DNA of 64,000 bases from Nemertoderma westbladi (Eukaryota; Xenacoelomorpha; Nemertodermatida; Nemertodermatidae), in the NCBI GenBank assembly GCA_032718475.1, contig JAUCBJ010000607.1, positions 1-64,000 on the forward strand, in the 5' to 3' direction. Shown in pieces: positions 51,820 through 63,144 of the stretch. The notes under the pieces were generated by a model. It saw only the letters and a list, made by a program, of their open reading frames with translations, searched no databases and was not told where the DNA came from. The position numbers were made by a program, and so were the translations under genes. How positions within the stretch are numbered: the first letter of the stretch is position 1; every line of letters starts with the position of its first letter.

Positions 51820-51950
51820 AGTTATCCAATCTTTGCACAGGCTATCCAACAGTTATCCAATTTTTGTACAGGCTATCCAACAGTTATCCAATCTGTGCAC
51901 TGGCTATCCAACAGTTATCCAATCTGTGCACTGGCTATCCAACAGTTATC
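51820..51950. repeat. 31-bp minisatellite, left arm of foldback-like element
   Basis: Four to five units of the same 31-bp sequence in the opposite orientation (GTTATCCAATCTTTGCACAG GCTATCCAACA). Much shorter than the right arm. Confidence 0.9.
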
Positions 51951-52446
51951 GAATATGAATTTAAAATGGCGAAAAAAAGTTTTGTACCAGTACCACGTAC
52001 TGATATCAGGATATGCAGCCTTTGTTATAGTACCAGTATTGTATTTATGGGCTGACCGATTATACCGGAACCGAACCCTGGAATGGTTTCCGTCTTGTCT
52101 TCGGATTTCCTTCTGACGACGTAGAATCAAATGCGTGCCTGTTGGCGCTTCCTAACATTGTTGCCTGTGTAACGAAGAACATTGGCGTATATCGAAAATA
52201 TTGAGTGATGAAAGTCGTTTGTTCGTCCCCATCCTCCGTCAATGTTTCCCAACATACCAATGTCCGTCGTCCCCTCTCCATAGGCCTACCTCATCCCAGT
52301 CACTGTGGTACAACAATGGACATGGTTGTTACTCGCGATGACAATCGGTGTATTATTGGCGATGACTAGATGAGCCAATAGAGAGAAGGTCCAGTCCAGT
52401 CGCTCTACTACTACTAGGATCGGCATGCTGCATTGCAGCTGCATTT

Positions 52447-54190
52447 TTAAGAATGCTGTGCCTGCTTGTCGACAAAATTGCGCCGCCACAACTCCCTATC
52501 GCCCATGACATTTGCTAGATCATCCGCATCTTCAAGGCCAGTGTCCTTTAAGATGCGTCTCAAGAAAGTCATGGGCTGTCCACCATGCTTATTCACTCCA
52601 TGAGGGTGCCAAAGTACAAGATTATGCATTGGCTGGTCCTCACGGCGAAAGCAATGTCCTGCAAAGCGGAGGCGATTTTATTCTAGTGTCAAGCTTGGGG
52701 GAATCAATGAGACACCTCCAATTTTATATAGTGTCTGGTTTGGTTATGTGTGCATTGTACTTGACACAATGAACCCGGCGTAGCATTCTTGTGAATGTGC
52801 CATCCAGAGATTTGGTGTCCTCAGCAGTTAGAGCCCAGCATGGACTCCCATAGAGGAGTACTGGAACTACTGCTGCTCTAAATAATCGGACCTTAAGTTT
52901 CCGATTAATTCTCGGTGACTTCCAAATCCTGGAAAGCCTATTCAAGGTTGCCCATTCCTTTCCCTTACGTATTCGAAGGTCCTCACCTGACTTCCGGATC
53001 CATGATCCCAGGTAACAAAAGTCGTCCACATGCTCAAGCATACCATCCTTTGAGCTTAAGCTCATCCGATCAGAGACTAGCTGAGGACTTTCAAAGTTAA
53101 CTGTCAAAATTTTGGTCTTTCTGGAGTTAATTCAAAGACCAACACTAGAGGCAGCATGTTCTAATGAGCTGATGAGCCGTTGGGCTCCCTCTAGTGATTC
53201 TGAGAGTACTCCTAAGTCATCAGCAAAGTCCAGATCAGTTAGGTACTTGGCAGGATTTTCTCGACTTCTGGGGCCAGTAGGTGGAGTTATCATTACCCCA
53301 TCATCATTATGATGATCTAAGGACATGCGTAGAACATGTGTCTCCCTGGAGGACGCCCGATAACACTTAAAATGGTTCTGTGTCACCGTCAACAGTAGAC
53401 ACAAATGTTGTCGAATCATCGTATACTGATCTGATTGCTGCAATAATTTCATCAGGAATCCCATATAATGAAAGTATGCTGAACATACGTGAGCGAGAGA
53501 CTGAATCAAAGGCCTTGAAGAAGTTAACAAAGAAAATAGCCAGATGCCGCCTGCCTTTCTTTTTTGATAACTCTTCAATTATCCTTCTAAGTGCCAAAAT
53601 GGGCTCCATGGTCCCACGACCTTTACGGAACCCATTCTGATTTCCACGGAGCAGTCTCTCAATGGGATCCCTGATGCGATTTATTTAATAGAAATATATT
53701 GTATAGCTTTGCAGCAATCGAGATCAATGACATTCCCCGAAAATAACCATAGAGTGTTAGGTTGCCCTTCTTGGGAACTGGCACCAACTTATTTATTTTC
53801 ATTACTTGTGGGACTCTTGTTGTTCGGTACATGTCTACTATGATGGGATAGATGAGCTTTAAACACTCAGGTATTTTAAAGACCTCAGGGGGAACACCAT
53901 CTACTCCACTGGCACGATTGGTCTTAATGCTCTTCGCAGCAGCCTTCACTTCTGCGAAGGAGATATCGCCAATGGGAATATCTGGGAGTACAGACTCAGA
54001 CACTTTTACTTCTATAAAGTTATCAGGCAATACCCTGTCATTATTGAGGAGCTTTGCAAAGTGGGCCTTCCAACCATTGAGGCGATCGGCTGGTGATTCA
54101 GCCTTAACATTGGTGGTTGGTTCGCTTTTCCGCCCAGTAATCAAGTTAATCGATTTCCATGCCTGGGATGATTGCCAGCATCATTGATGG
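52447..54190 (-). pseudogene. Degenerate LINE reverse transcriptase in the foldback-like element
   Basis: Minus-strand pieces in order. KTNRASGVDGVPPEVFK and PQVMKINKLVPVPKKGNL (about 53.75-53.95 kb) are RT fingers. FFKAFDSVSRSRMFSIL (about 53.5 kb) follows. LDFADDLGVLSES (about 53.22 kb) is the catalytic ADD box. YLGSWIRKSGEDLRIRKGK and VVPVLLYGSPCWALT (52.8-53.05 kb) come next. Last is a C-terminal tail, FLRRILKDTGLEDADDLANV, at about 52.5 kb. Several frameshifts divide it. It is flanked by an inverted pair of about 90 bp (52418-52510 and 54508-54605: GCATGCTGCATTGCAGCTGC ... GCCGCCACAACTCCCTATC). The same family is seen at 31796-32290. Confidence 0.85.
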
Positions 54191-54921
54191 CATCAACCTG
54201 TTGGTTTATTAGCTCCTGTAGATTAACAGAGTACTGCCTGTTCAGGGACCTAGATACAGCCTTAACTTCATTCTTGGACGCTGTAGTCTGTATGAGTCAG
54301 GACTCTTTCTGCGCCTTATAGAGGTCATTTCGGCACTTCTAAATTTTGTTGTCAGTCCAGGGGGCCCTTTTCCTGTTTCGAGGGTATACAGGAACTGTTT
54401 CTGCAGCTGCTAACTCAACTGCTTCTGTGAAGGCAGTATAGCTCTCGCAGTGATCTCCCGCCTCAGAGGCAAGAACCTCATACCTGTTGTGCTCAGCTGT
54501 AGCTCAAATGTCATGGGTGATAGGGAGTTGTGGCGGCGCAATTTTGTCGACAAGCCGGCACAGCATACTTAATAAGCAGCTGCAATGCAGCATGCAGATC
54601 CTAGTAGATGAGCCAATAGAGAGAAGGTCCAGTCCAGTCGCTCAGTGAACTGTAGAGCTTCGAAAGAACAACGCTACTAACTACTGGAAGGCGGGATTAA
54701 TTTCTTAAATGATGATTATTAATTAGGCCTAATTAATTAAAAATCGGTCAGCCCATAAAGACAATACTATATATAACAATAGATGCTATCCTGATCTCAG
54801 TTTAGCCATAGTATATGGTACTGGTACAACTATAAAATTATTTCAAGGAGACCTGCTCTTTATAAATGTAAAATTGAAATCCCAGACAGCCGTGAGACCT
54901 TTGCCTTTTTAAATACATTTT

Positions 54922-55986
54922 CGATAATTGTTGGATAGCCTCTGCAAAAATTGGATAACTGTTGGATAGCCTGTGCAAACATTGGATATCTGTTGGATAG
55001 CCTGTGCAAAAATTGGATAACTGTTTGATAGCCTGTGCAAAAATTGGATAACTGTTGGATAGCCTGTGCAAAAATTGGATATATGTTGGATAGCCTGTGC
55101 AAAAATTGGATAACTGTTGGATAGCCTGTGCAAAAATTGGATAACTGTTGGATAGCCTGTGCAAAAATTGGATATATGTTGGATAGCCTGTGCAAAAATT
55201 GGATAACTGTTGGATAACCTGTGCAAAAATTGGATAACAGTTGGATAGCCTGTGCAAAAATTGGATAACTGTTGGATAGCCTGCGCAAGAATTGGATAAC
55301 TGTTGGATAGCCTGTGCAAAAATTGGATAACTGTTGGATAGCCTGTGAAAAAATTGGATAACTGTTGGATAGCCTGTGCAAAAATTGGATAACTGTTGGA
55401 TAGCCTGTGCAAAAATTAGATAACTGTTGGATAGCCTGTGCAATAATTGGATAACTGTTGGATAGGCTGAGCAAAAATTGGATAACTGTTGGATAGCCTG
55501 TGCAAAGATTGGATAACTGTTGGATAGCCTGTGCAAAAATTGGATAACTGTTGGATAGCCTGTGCAAAAATTGGATAACTGTTGGATAGCCTGTGCAAAA
55601 ATTGGATAACTGTTGGATAGCCTGTGCAAAAATTGGATAACTGTTGGATAGGCTGTGCAAAAATTGGATAACTGTTGGATAGCCTGTGCAAAGATTGGAT
55701 AACTGTTGGATAGCCTGTGCAAAAATTGGATAATTGTTGGATAGCCTGTGCAAAAATTGGATAACTGTTGGATAGCCTGTGCAAAAATTGGATAACTGTT
55801 GGATAGCCTGTGCAAAAATTGGATAACTGTTGGATAGCCTGTGCAAAAATTGGATAACTGTTGGATAGGCTGTGCAAAAATTGGATAACTGTTGGATAGC
55901 CTGTGCAAAGATTGGATAACTGTTGGATAGCCTGTGCAAAAATTGGATAACTGTTGGATAGCCTGTGCAAAAATTGGATAACTGTT
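54922..55986. repeat. 31-bp minisatellite, right arm of foldback-like element
   Basis: About 34 units of GGATAACTGTTGGATAGCCT GTGCAAAAATT. The minus strand has no stop in any of its three frames through the unit, so it gives overlapping 160-390-codon open frames with a 31-residue period (NSYPIFAQAIQQLSNFCTGY...). These are not genes. Confidence 0.95.
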
Positions 55987-56023
55987 AATAACGGGTAACA
56001 ACTGTCAGTAAATATTACTATCC

Positions 56024-56972
56024 TTATTTTTTATTATATTTGATATCTTTTTTATTTTAAAATTATTATTTTGTAACATATTTTCTCTCTCATTATTTCT
56101 TTCAAATCGCCGAAGTCGTAGAATATTAGGGATTTTCTCCAATCGGGGACTCAACATAAATCTACCATATTGTTACTATTTCCCTGCCATTCATGCCAAA
56201 GAGGAAGTTACATTTGGCCCCAGAATTTAATATAAAACTTGGCAAACAAACGTTCAACTATAATATATTTTATAGCTTCCGTGTTTATTGTTTATATTAC
56301 TTGTTGTATTTTGGTTGAAATATTTTGTTATAACATTTAAAAATAAAGTATTTTTATTTTATTATTGAAACATATAATGGGTATACTAATGTACTGACTA
56401 CTTCGGCCCTTAAATAAAATCTGTTGTCCACAAGGCAACTTTCACATTTCATCTTAAATATATCCATAACATCCACTTTTTATCGTCCAATCTCAGCATT
56501 GACATTTAATCACACGTTCGTGGGACCTTCGCGCAGCACGAGGCCCAGTTATGGGATACAAATTAAAATTGTGCGACTGTATCACAAAATCAGGTTATGA
56601 GAGATTAACCCACACCACCAAATATTCAAAGAAAGGGGGACAGTACGTGTTCACCCCTTTTAATCTCCCCCCCCCCCCCTCCCCCCACCCACCAATACAT
56701 AACCGCGACATCTACCACCCACGGAAGGGTAGCACGAACTTATTTCCAAACGCACGTTCAATATGCAAAGCCAGGTGGTTTATAGGAACATAATCAATGC
56801 AGTACTCGTCTTCATTATAAGCCTCATTGCGTTCGACCTGTTTTGTATTAAAATATATTTATTAAACGCAGGCTGACGCTCTTTATAATAATAATACCTA
56901 GGGATGCCAGCTTCCAGACTTTCAATCTTTACTGCCGCGTAAACCCCGCAGAGGAAGTTTTGGTTTGAGAGA
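56024..56972. other. Spacer with dispersed repeats
   Basis: Contains a dispersed 240-bp repeat (56181-56420), a short ACGTTCGTGGGACCTTCGCG sequence (about 56513-56545) also present near 8110-8150, and a C-rich run (56668-56685). No gene recognised. Confidence 0.5.
56181..56420. repeat. Dispersed 240-bp repeat, copy 1
   Basis: Direct match to 60190-60423: TCCCTGCCATTCATGCCAAA, GAGGAAGTTACATTTGGCCC, AACTTGGCAAACAAACGTTCA, ATATTTTGTTATAACAT, GTACTGACTACTT, CTTAAATAAAAT. Probably the 3' end of an interspersed element. Confidence 0.8.
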
Positions 56973-57245
56973 TCAAGCCCATGTTTCAAGCCCATGCCGT
57001 GTTTCAATTTCGGTCCAAGAACTCTGACAATGGAAGCATTCAATCTTAGCTGTGGTCCATTCCCGTGGTTTCGGCTTCCTTTTCTTCGTCCCAATGACAG
57101 ATTCTTCTGAAGACGTTCGATTCGCTTTCAGTTTATTGTTGGCGTTTGTGTTTTGAAGTTGTATTCGAGTGGACAGTCGCGCCGGTTTCGAGGTAACCAT
57201 ACCGACCTGTGATAAGCGTTGGTTTTGTTGAGTGCCGGTATTCAT
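56973..57245 (-). CDS. Possible exon of an unrecognised minus-strand gene
   Basis: 90-codon open frame from a real ATG at 57245 in locally more GC-rich DNA. It reads MNTGTQQNQRLSQVGMVTSK, with a basic segment GTKKRKPKPREWTTAKIECF. It has the look of a non-repetitive N-terminal coding exon, with composition unlike the AT-rich flanks. There is no homology I can name, no partner exon, and the reading after about residue 75 may be intron. Could equally be chance. Confidence 0.22.
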   Translation of the reverse strand: MNTGTQQNQRLSQVGMVTSKPARLSTRIQLQNTNANNKLKANRTSSEESVIGTKKRKPKPREWTTAKIECFHCQSSWTEIETRHGLETWA

Positions 57246-59086
57246 CTTCTCTCACCTCTTCAATGTCAGATGTTGCAAATACTGATAACACGAATAACGG
57301 TATATATTTCAATACTTGTCAATAGAAATATATATAATTTAGGTAACTATTTTATATCTGTACTGTTGAGCAAACTCTACATAAATTCCAACCTGTATAT
57401 CGCCGGTAGTGCTGTTGCTGTGAAAGTGCTGAAGTGCTATTTGCCAACGGTCAGCCGGTACCGGTAGTAGGGTGGTACCTACGGTGCGCACTACAACGGC
57501 AGTACAGCAATACGGTGTACCGTGCCAATGCAGCAATGACTGAATGATTAGCGGTAACTATCTAAACTCTTATATTATTATTACCGGTGCCGGTACTGGC
57601 TAATTAGGCCTAAACTATAATCACCGCAAGGTTTGCCGGGGCCATGTTTAATTAGATTACATGATATGCCATGTCTGCAGTGTATGGTACCGGCTGACCA
57701 GTATTTCAGTATTGACTGATTGCAGGATTCTCGATTCAGGGATTGAGTACAGCCTGACAGTACCGGTACACATGGTACATGCAGATTGGAAATGTATGTA
57801 TTGCAAAATTTGTCAGAAACCCAGCTGATTTATCCTACAGTAATAATAATTTAACGCATTTTAAATTTGGATAAATAAATTTATTATAACTGCAATAACA
57901 GTTACACTGATGCTGCACGAAGGCCCCACGCAAATTCTACTTGGAAAATTTTAAACTTTTGCCAAACAACATGTGTACCAAGTTTGGATAGATTTCATCA
58001 AGAATTGGCCGAGTTATTAACGTTTAAAATAAAATACTGAAAAAAAAACGCGACAGAACGGCAGAACGACAGGTTGATTAATGGTACCCCTACGCTAAGG
58101 CTCACTCACTTCGTGGCTCGCCCCACAGAAATACCACAGAATTCACCCAATATAGTAAGTAAGTAAGATATGCTCTATTAGAAAGATGTCTATTCAACAG
58201 TTCATCTCTATATGTTACTACAAGTCAGCCATGGATATGTATGTATTTATTGACTATTAGTAGATTATATAGAGATTGTGAATAAATACGTAAGATAATA
58301 ATGATATGTTAAGTAATTTAGTTTACATAATAATTAATTAGTCCAAAGAAAATACAGCGTATGAAGTTGATCATATAAAAACAGGTAAATTGAGAATTAA
58401 GTAATAACAACGAAAGACAATGAATTTAAAAGCGGGAGGGAGTCAGGCAATGTAATTTAACATATATATTTGATACATATAGCCGCAGCATTAACAATAT
58501 ATAGGACTCCATAAAGACAACCAGTAGTCCCTCGAAACAGTAATGCTATCAAAATGCTAATTAACTAATAAAGTTCACTATTTATATAGAGAAATTTTTA
58601 TTCGAAAAAGGAAATTTAATGTCTATGTAGGTAGAAAAGGAAGTACAAATTATAGAACTTTATACCACGTTCGTAAAAAAAACAAAATTTATTTTCATTT
58701 CCATCAGGACAAGACCCCTGTACCTAAACCACCCTGTTGTACTAATTTGCTAACTGATACAACTTACACGCCATGCTGTCATTGATTGATTAATAATTAT
58801 TGTTATATCGTAAATTGAAACAATTATTCACAAAAAGAGTGGCGGCCCTCGAAACAAACAGCAATGCTATTAAAATACTGCTGTCAATTGTTGGTTAATA
58901 ATTAATATTATATCGTAAATAATAAGTATTATTGGATTATAGAGTTTGAGTTTATAATTTAAATATCTTTTATATATAATTTTATATTGATTAAAAACGG
59001 TTTACTGTTACTTCTAAGTTAAGTTGTAGGAGGGAAGTTAAAATGTCGTGAGGATATTTAATCTGTAAGTGTTAGTCTCAATAACA
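57246..59086. other. Spacer with CCGGTACC-rich patch and a dispersed repeat
   Basis: Positions 57440-57790 are rich in GGTACCGG words. Positions 57905-58130 hold the second copy of the dispersed repeat of 8696-8862. The remainder is AT-rich with no recognised gene. Confidence 0.45.
57905..58130. repeat. Dispersed repeat, copy 2 (other copy 8696-8862)
   Basis: Shares ACATGTGTACCAAGTTTGG, ATTTCATCAAGA-type sequence and CTAAGGCTCACTCACTTCGT GGCTCGCCCCA with the first copy. Starts near a GCACGAAGGCCCCACG block that resembles sequences near 8120 and 56525. Confidence 0.6.
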
Positions 59087-59248
59087 ATGAAATCATTACT
59101 GATATTACTGATACTAACTGATGTTATTCTGGGGTTCAAGTATAATGGATATAAACTAGTCGAACCAGATGGATCTAAATTTACTAGAGAATGTTTATTT
59201 AAAGAAGAAAGAAATAGTATTAGAGTACAAGTTGATTTTATTATATAA
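59087..59248 (+). pseudogene. Truncated exon A copy (A3)
   Basis: The ATG at 59087 starts a signal peptide (MKSLLILLILTDVILG) and the first ~37 residues of the A-type N-terminal domain (YNGYKLVEPDGSKFTREC, NSIRVQVDFII). The match stops at 59245, where LINE sequence begins, and a stop follows at 59246-59248. Closest in sequence to the copy at 63145. A 5' fragment of a former receptor gene. Confidence 0.85.
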
Positions 59249-59489
59249 AATTCCTGCTGTGTTTCTACGCAATCTTTGTACCTGGTTAGCCTCGTCGCTG
59301 TCAAAATAATTTCAGCAGTCTTTTGACCTCGGTATTGTCCCGGCTGCTTATTGGCGGCTTGCCCATGTGATCCCATTGTATAAAAACAAAGTTTCACGAT
59401 CTGTTGCCAGTAACTATCGGCCTATATCACTGACGTCCCTTCTAGTAAAACTGATGGAGACGGTTATCAGAAATGAAATTTCCAATTAG
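59249..59489 (+). pseudogene. LINE reverse transcriptase fragment truncating exon A3
   Basis: In the + frame it reads KIPAVFLRNLCTWL, then a stop, LGIVPAAYWRLAHVIPLYKN, RSVASNYRPISLTSLLVKLM and ETVIRNEIS. These are the conserved VP..W..A.V.P..K and NYRPISLTS motifs of a LINE reverse transcriptase. It abuts the broken A exon exactly. Confidence 0.85.
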
Positions 59490-60189
59490 GATTTATACGG
59501 CTGGGATAGAGTGACTGAGTAAACACAACCTTTCTAAACTTGGAAAGTATAATACTTATCTGCAGTTTGGGCCTATCCCATTCAATAGCATTACTTGGCC
59601 ATCTTTATCAATTTTTCATTAGCACCAGCTGGCGCTCTTATCATTACGTCTAATGGGGGTGTTATTAGTTTTAAGTCTATTTTTCATTCCGTTTAGGCTG
59701 AAACCAGACAAGTCTCTAACATAGCATATGTTGCATCTTACGGAGTCGCAGAGTAGTCTACAGTTCTCCAGTCTACCGCTAGATTTATATAGAGCTATAT
59801 GAATTTAATCTCTGAAAGTGACCACCTTATCCAACATTGTTGTTTACAATCCTCTTAGGTTTATTATTTACAATCCTCTTAGGTTTATAATTTGATAGGT
59901 ATCTACTACAGACGTAGGCTGTATCTTTACGGAGTCGTATGCATTCCCCAGTCTAACGCTAGAGGGCTAAATGTCTGAAAGTGACCACGTCCTCCAACTT
60001 TGTTATTTACACTCAGTTTAAGCTGAATTCTGAAACTTGACAGTTATCTCAGCTGCGGTGTTTTGTTATGGTTTGGACCTGTTCTGTATGCAGTTCTCCA
60101 ATCTGCCACACATTTCTTCACATAATATTCACTTACCATCTGAACATGCACTAGAAAGCTACTACTACTTTCTAATTGTTAATAATATT

Positions 60190-60423
60190 TCCCTGCCATT
60201 CATGCCAAAGAGGAAGTTACATTTGGCCCCAGAATTTAAAATAAAACTTGGCAAACAAACGTTCATATATAACAATATTTTCTAGTATCCGCGTTTACTG
60301 ATTATATAGATATTTGTTGAATTTTGATTGATATATTTTGTTATAACATGTAAAATTAAAACATTTTTATTGAATTAGTGATGGGTCTACTGCTGTACTG
60401 ACTACTTGGGCTCTTAAATAAAA
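60190..60423. repeat. Dispersed 240-bp repeat, copy 2
   Basis: Same orientation and order of conserved blocks as 56181-56420; the copies are diverged, with small indels in the middle. Confidence 0.8.
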
Positions 60424-61604
60424 TATGTTTACATTTCAGCGCAAATTTAACCATGGTATCCATTTGATCGCACAACCAGAGCATTGAAATTTAATAACAA
60501 AAGTAAAATGTACCCCATATTTCATTAATTTAATCTCGTAATATTTGCGTGGTTGGTTAGAAAGCTTTTTAACTGCAAAGCATTAATTTTTGTATGTTAG
60601 TACTAGAACACCATCGAGATGGCTTTAAACGAACCTGTCTAACACAGACTCCAAGATACAGATGGGAGTGGAAGATGCAAACCAAGAATGACTTGCATCA
60701 ACCAAAAAACTGCCCCCCTCTAATGTAATATAACATTCACCTAGACAAACAAATCATAATCACAATTATATACTGCGATGTGTGAAATGTTATCCATATC
60801 CGCAACCTGGGAAACGGCCCCAAAAGAGCAGTTTATTCTGCGGAGGGGTCTTTCTGTATTAGATAAATAAAATAAAGAACACGAATTATTTATACCTAAT
60901 ACATTCTCAGTTAGCCTAATGCAAGCATCGGAGCAACCAATATAATGTACGTACATGTTCTAGCCTCCTATGAAAGTTTGTGAAATCTTCCATTAAGTCT
61001 ACCCAACAGCCTGTTGGTATTCAGTTTTCTGATTTTGTTAGTTTAATCGACAGCTGTTGTAAACGTCCCAGATATACAATACAATACGATATAATTAATG
61101 TACGTAACTCCAATTGACAATAAGTAGTGAAATGTTGTTCAGCTGTAAAAGTGTAGTTCTAGGTATTTAATTTCGCGTTCCATAATGTATAATGTTGATA
61201 ATATGCTAATATTTCGAATATCGCACATCGAGTCGTTCCCAACTTTTTTATTCAACAACTAGATTCTAATTGATAAATCGTCGAATCGGCCATAGACTAG
61301 CATTACTGTGTGTTTCTGTTTAATATTTCACACAGCTGATAGCCTTCACACTCGACCCAAAGAGAATTAGTAATGTTACCCATACCAGGTCAATGAACGG
61401 TGTATTAAGTACTATTGCACTGTACTCTCATCTAATAATAATTGTTTTATTTAGAATAGATAACAGAAACCCCTACCCTACAATTGCAAACACAGACACG
61501 TTAAATCTTTTTAATTAAAAGGAGGCTTTTTCCATGTTTTCTTTCTGACCAAAAAATTTTTTTTTCGTAAACTGTACTGCCAATCGGTTCCCTATCAAAA
61601 GTAA

Positions 61605-62315
61605 CGCAACAATCGAACACAGTCGAAAATAGAAAGAGCACAAAAAAATAACACCGGTTACCAACTTTTAGATAAAATTAGCTACGCGTTGCTTTTCTAT
61701 AAGAAAATTCCTGAAATTGTTGAATAAAATTGTCGCGAAATTAAATATTCATTTCTTATCAGGTAGGCCTATCATTTGTTGTGTACTGCTGCACTGTATA
61801 ACAAACTATGTAAGGAAGCCTACCGGGTACCTTACCGACACATATAGTAATAGTGGGTTAGCTAATAGGCCTGTTTGCCTGTGTACTGGAACTGCTTCGT
61901 CTGTAACTGATTGCTGAGGATATGAATTAGGAAGATATCCCGTTACCGTACGCACTGTACATGACGTACGGTACAACATAGGTACCGGTACCGGTACCTA
62001 CCTGCTTACTGCTGTACTGGAATATAAAGAGCTGGGTCCCGGTTAGGTACCTACCCTGGCAGGTACCGCGGTAGGGATCTCTGTCCCGGTGGTAACAACA
62101 CTTAACTTCGGCCTACTACTATGTACAATTATTAGTTGTCGGCTTAGGGTAGGCCTGATGTGAAAATAAATGAATATTTAATTTCGCGACAATTTTATTC
62201 AATAATTTCGGGAATTTTCTTATAGAAAAGCAACGCGCGGCTAATTGTATCTAAAAGTTTGTACCCGCACCCGGTGCTATTTTTTTGTGCTCTTTCTATT
62301 TACGACTGTGTTCGA
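61605..62315. repeat. Long imperfect inverted repeat
   Basis: The arms are about 160 bp (61605-61765 and 62155-62315). Sequence such as GCACAAAAAAATA, AGCTACGCGTTGCTTTTCTA, AATTTCGCGACAATTTTATT and GGTAGGCCTATCA/AGGCCTGATG returns in reverse complement. The ~390-bp loop is rich in GGTACC words. No coding sequence is seen. Could be a MITE or fold-back remnant. Confidence 0.7.
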
Positions 62316-63144
62316 ATGTGTTCTGTAAAAATAACTATCCCATGTTTTGGCGACTGGGGGGGGGTAATTTTTTTTTGTTCCGCTATAACTCCGGAACGCT
62401 TTCTCCAAATTCGATGGGGTTTTTATTTTTCAACTTAATTTGATGTCCTCTTTCAGCCTATCCATGTTTCGAAACCCCAAACAGCGCCGTTCAAAAATTA
62501 ATTTTTTCTAGTTTTAGAATTTTACAAATTTCAAAAAAGTTGCAGTATTTTATTAACGCCTTTACGGAATTCGATAGCGTTATCAATTTTCATATTAAAC
62601 GCGATATCCTGAATCTCACTAGCCTAGTTTCGCGTCACCAATCCCGAGACTTCATACTTTTTGAGTAAATCTTTTTAGAATAATTTTTATTTAATTACAT
62701 TCATTAGGATTTCGTATTACTAATTATTACTATTATTAATTAATGGAGTTTTCAATTTATTAACTAAACACGATCGCTAACTAACTAAACGCTAACTAAA
62801 CTCGTTATCGCGCATCGGACCAGCATGTTTTCGAAATCCAAAACGAGGTCTTCACTTTTGCATGTTGATTTTGTTCTAGAATTAAGCAACTAATAGATCG
62901 AATTTATTAATAATTATTGTATGAAATATGATTGTATTTTTACATAATTAGTTCTATACATCGAAGCATAAAATATAAAACTGTAAAATTAATGTTTAAT
63001 AACGCCAATTCGTAACCAGGCACTCTGATTTGTAACCGGGAACTTCAAATTGTTAAAAGAATCAGATTTGCAACTAGAAACTTAGATTTGTTACCAGGAA
63101 CTCAATTTCGTAACCCCTACCAGTTATGCGTTTCTACAAAAGTA

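Larger units (their letters stand above)
51780..56023. mobile_element. Foldback-like element with 31-bp subrepeats in long inverted arms
   Basis: The two ends are inverted copies: GGATAGTAA...TTTACTGACAGTTGTTACC at 51780-51811 against 55992-56023. Tandem 31-bp units follow on each side (left about 51820-51950, about 4-5 units; right 54922-55986, about 34 units). A diverged inner inverted stretch lies at about 51950-52065 against 54735-54921 (GTACCAGTACC, TATCAGGATA, TTTATGGGCTGACCGATTA). Long inverted arms made of tandem subrepeats are the hallmark of foldback elements. No transposase is seen; the centre holds a decayed LINE. Target duplication not identified. Confidence 0.75.
59490..63144. 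other. Spacer with tandem and inverted repeats
   Basis: Holds a diverged tandem pair at about 59740-60010 (ACGGAGTCGCAGAG/ACGGAGTCGTATGC, CTGAAAGTGACCAC twice), the dispersed repeat 60190-60423, an inverted repeat 61605-62315, and GTAACCAGG-type short repeats at 63010-63115. No gene is recognised. Confidence 0.5.

Noticed and set aside
54838-56001. 387-codon open frame on the minus strand, with overlapping frames of 359, 184 and 167 codons
   Set aside because: Entirely a 31-bp tandem repeat that lacks stops in all three frames; no domain and no independent coding evidence.
59038-59397. 119-codon minus-strand frame over exon A3 and the LINE fragment
   Set aside because: Antisense of two unrelated sequences joined by insertion; the meaningful reading is on the + strand.
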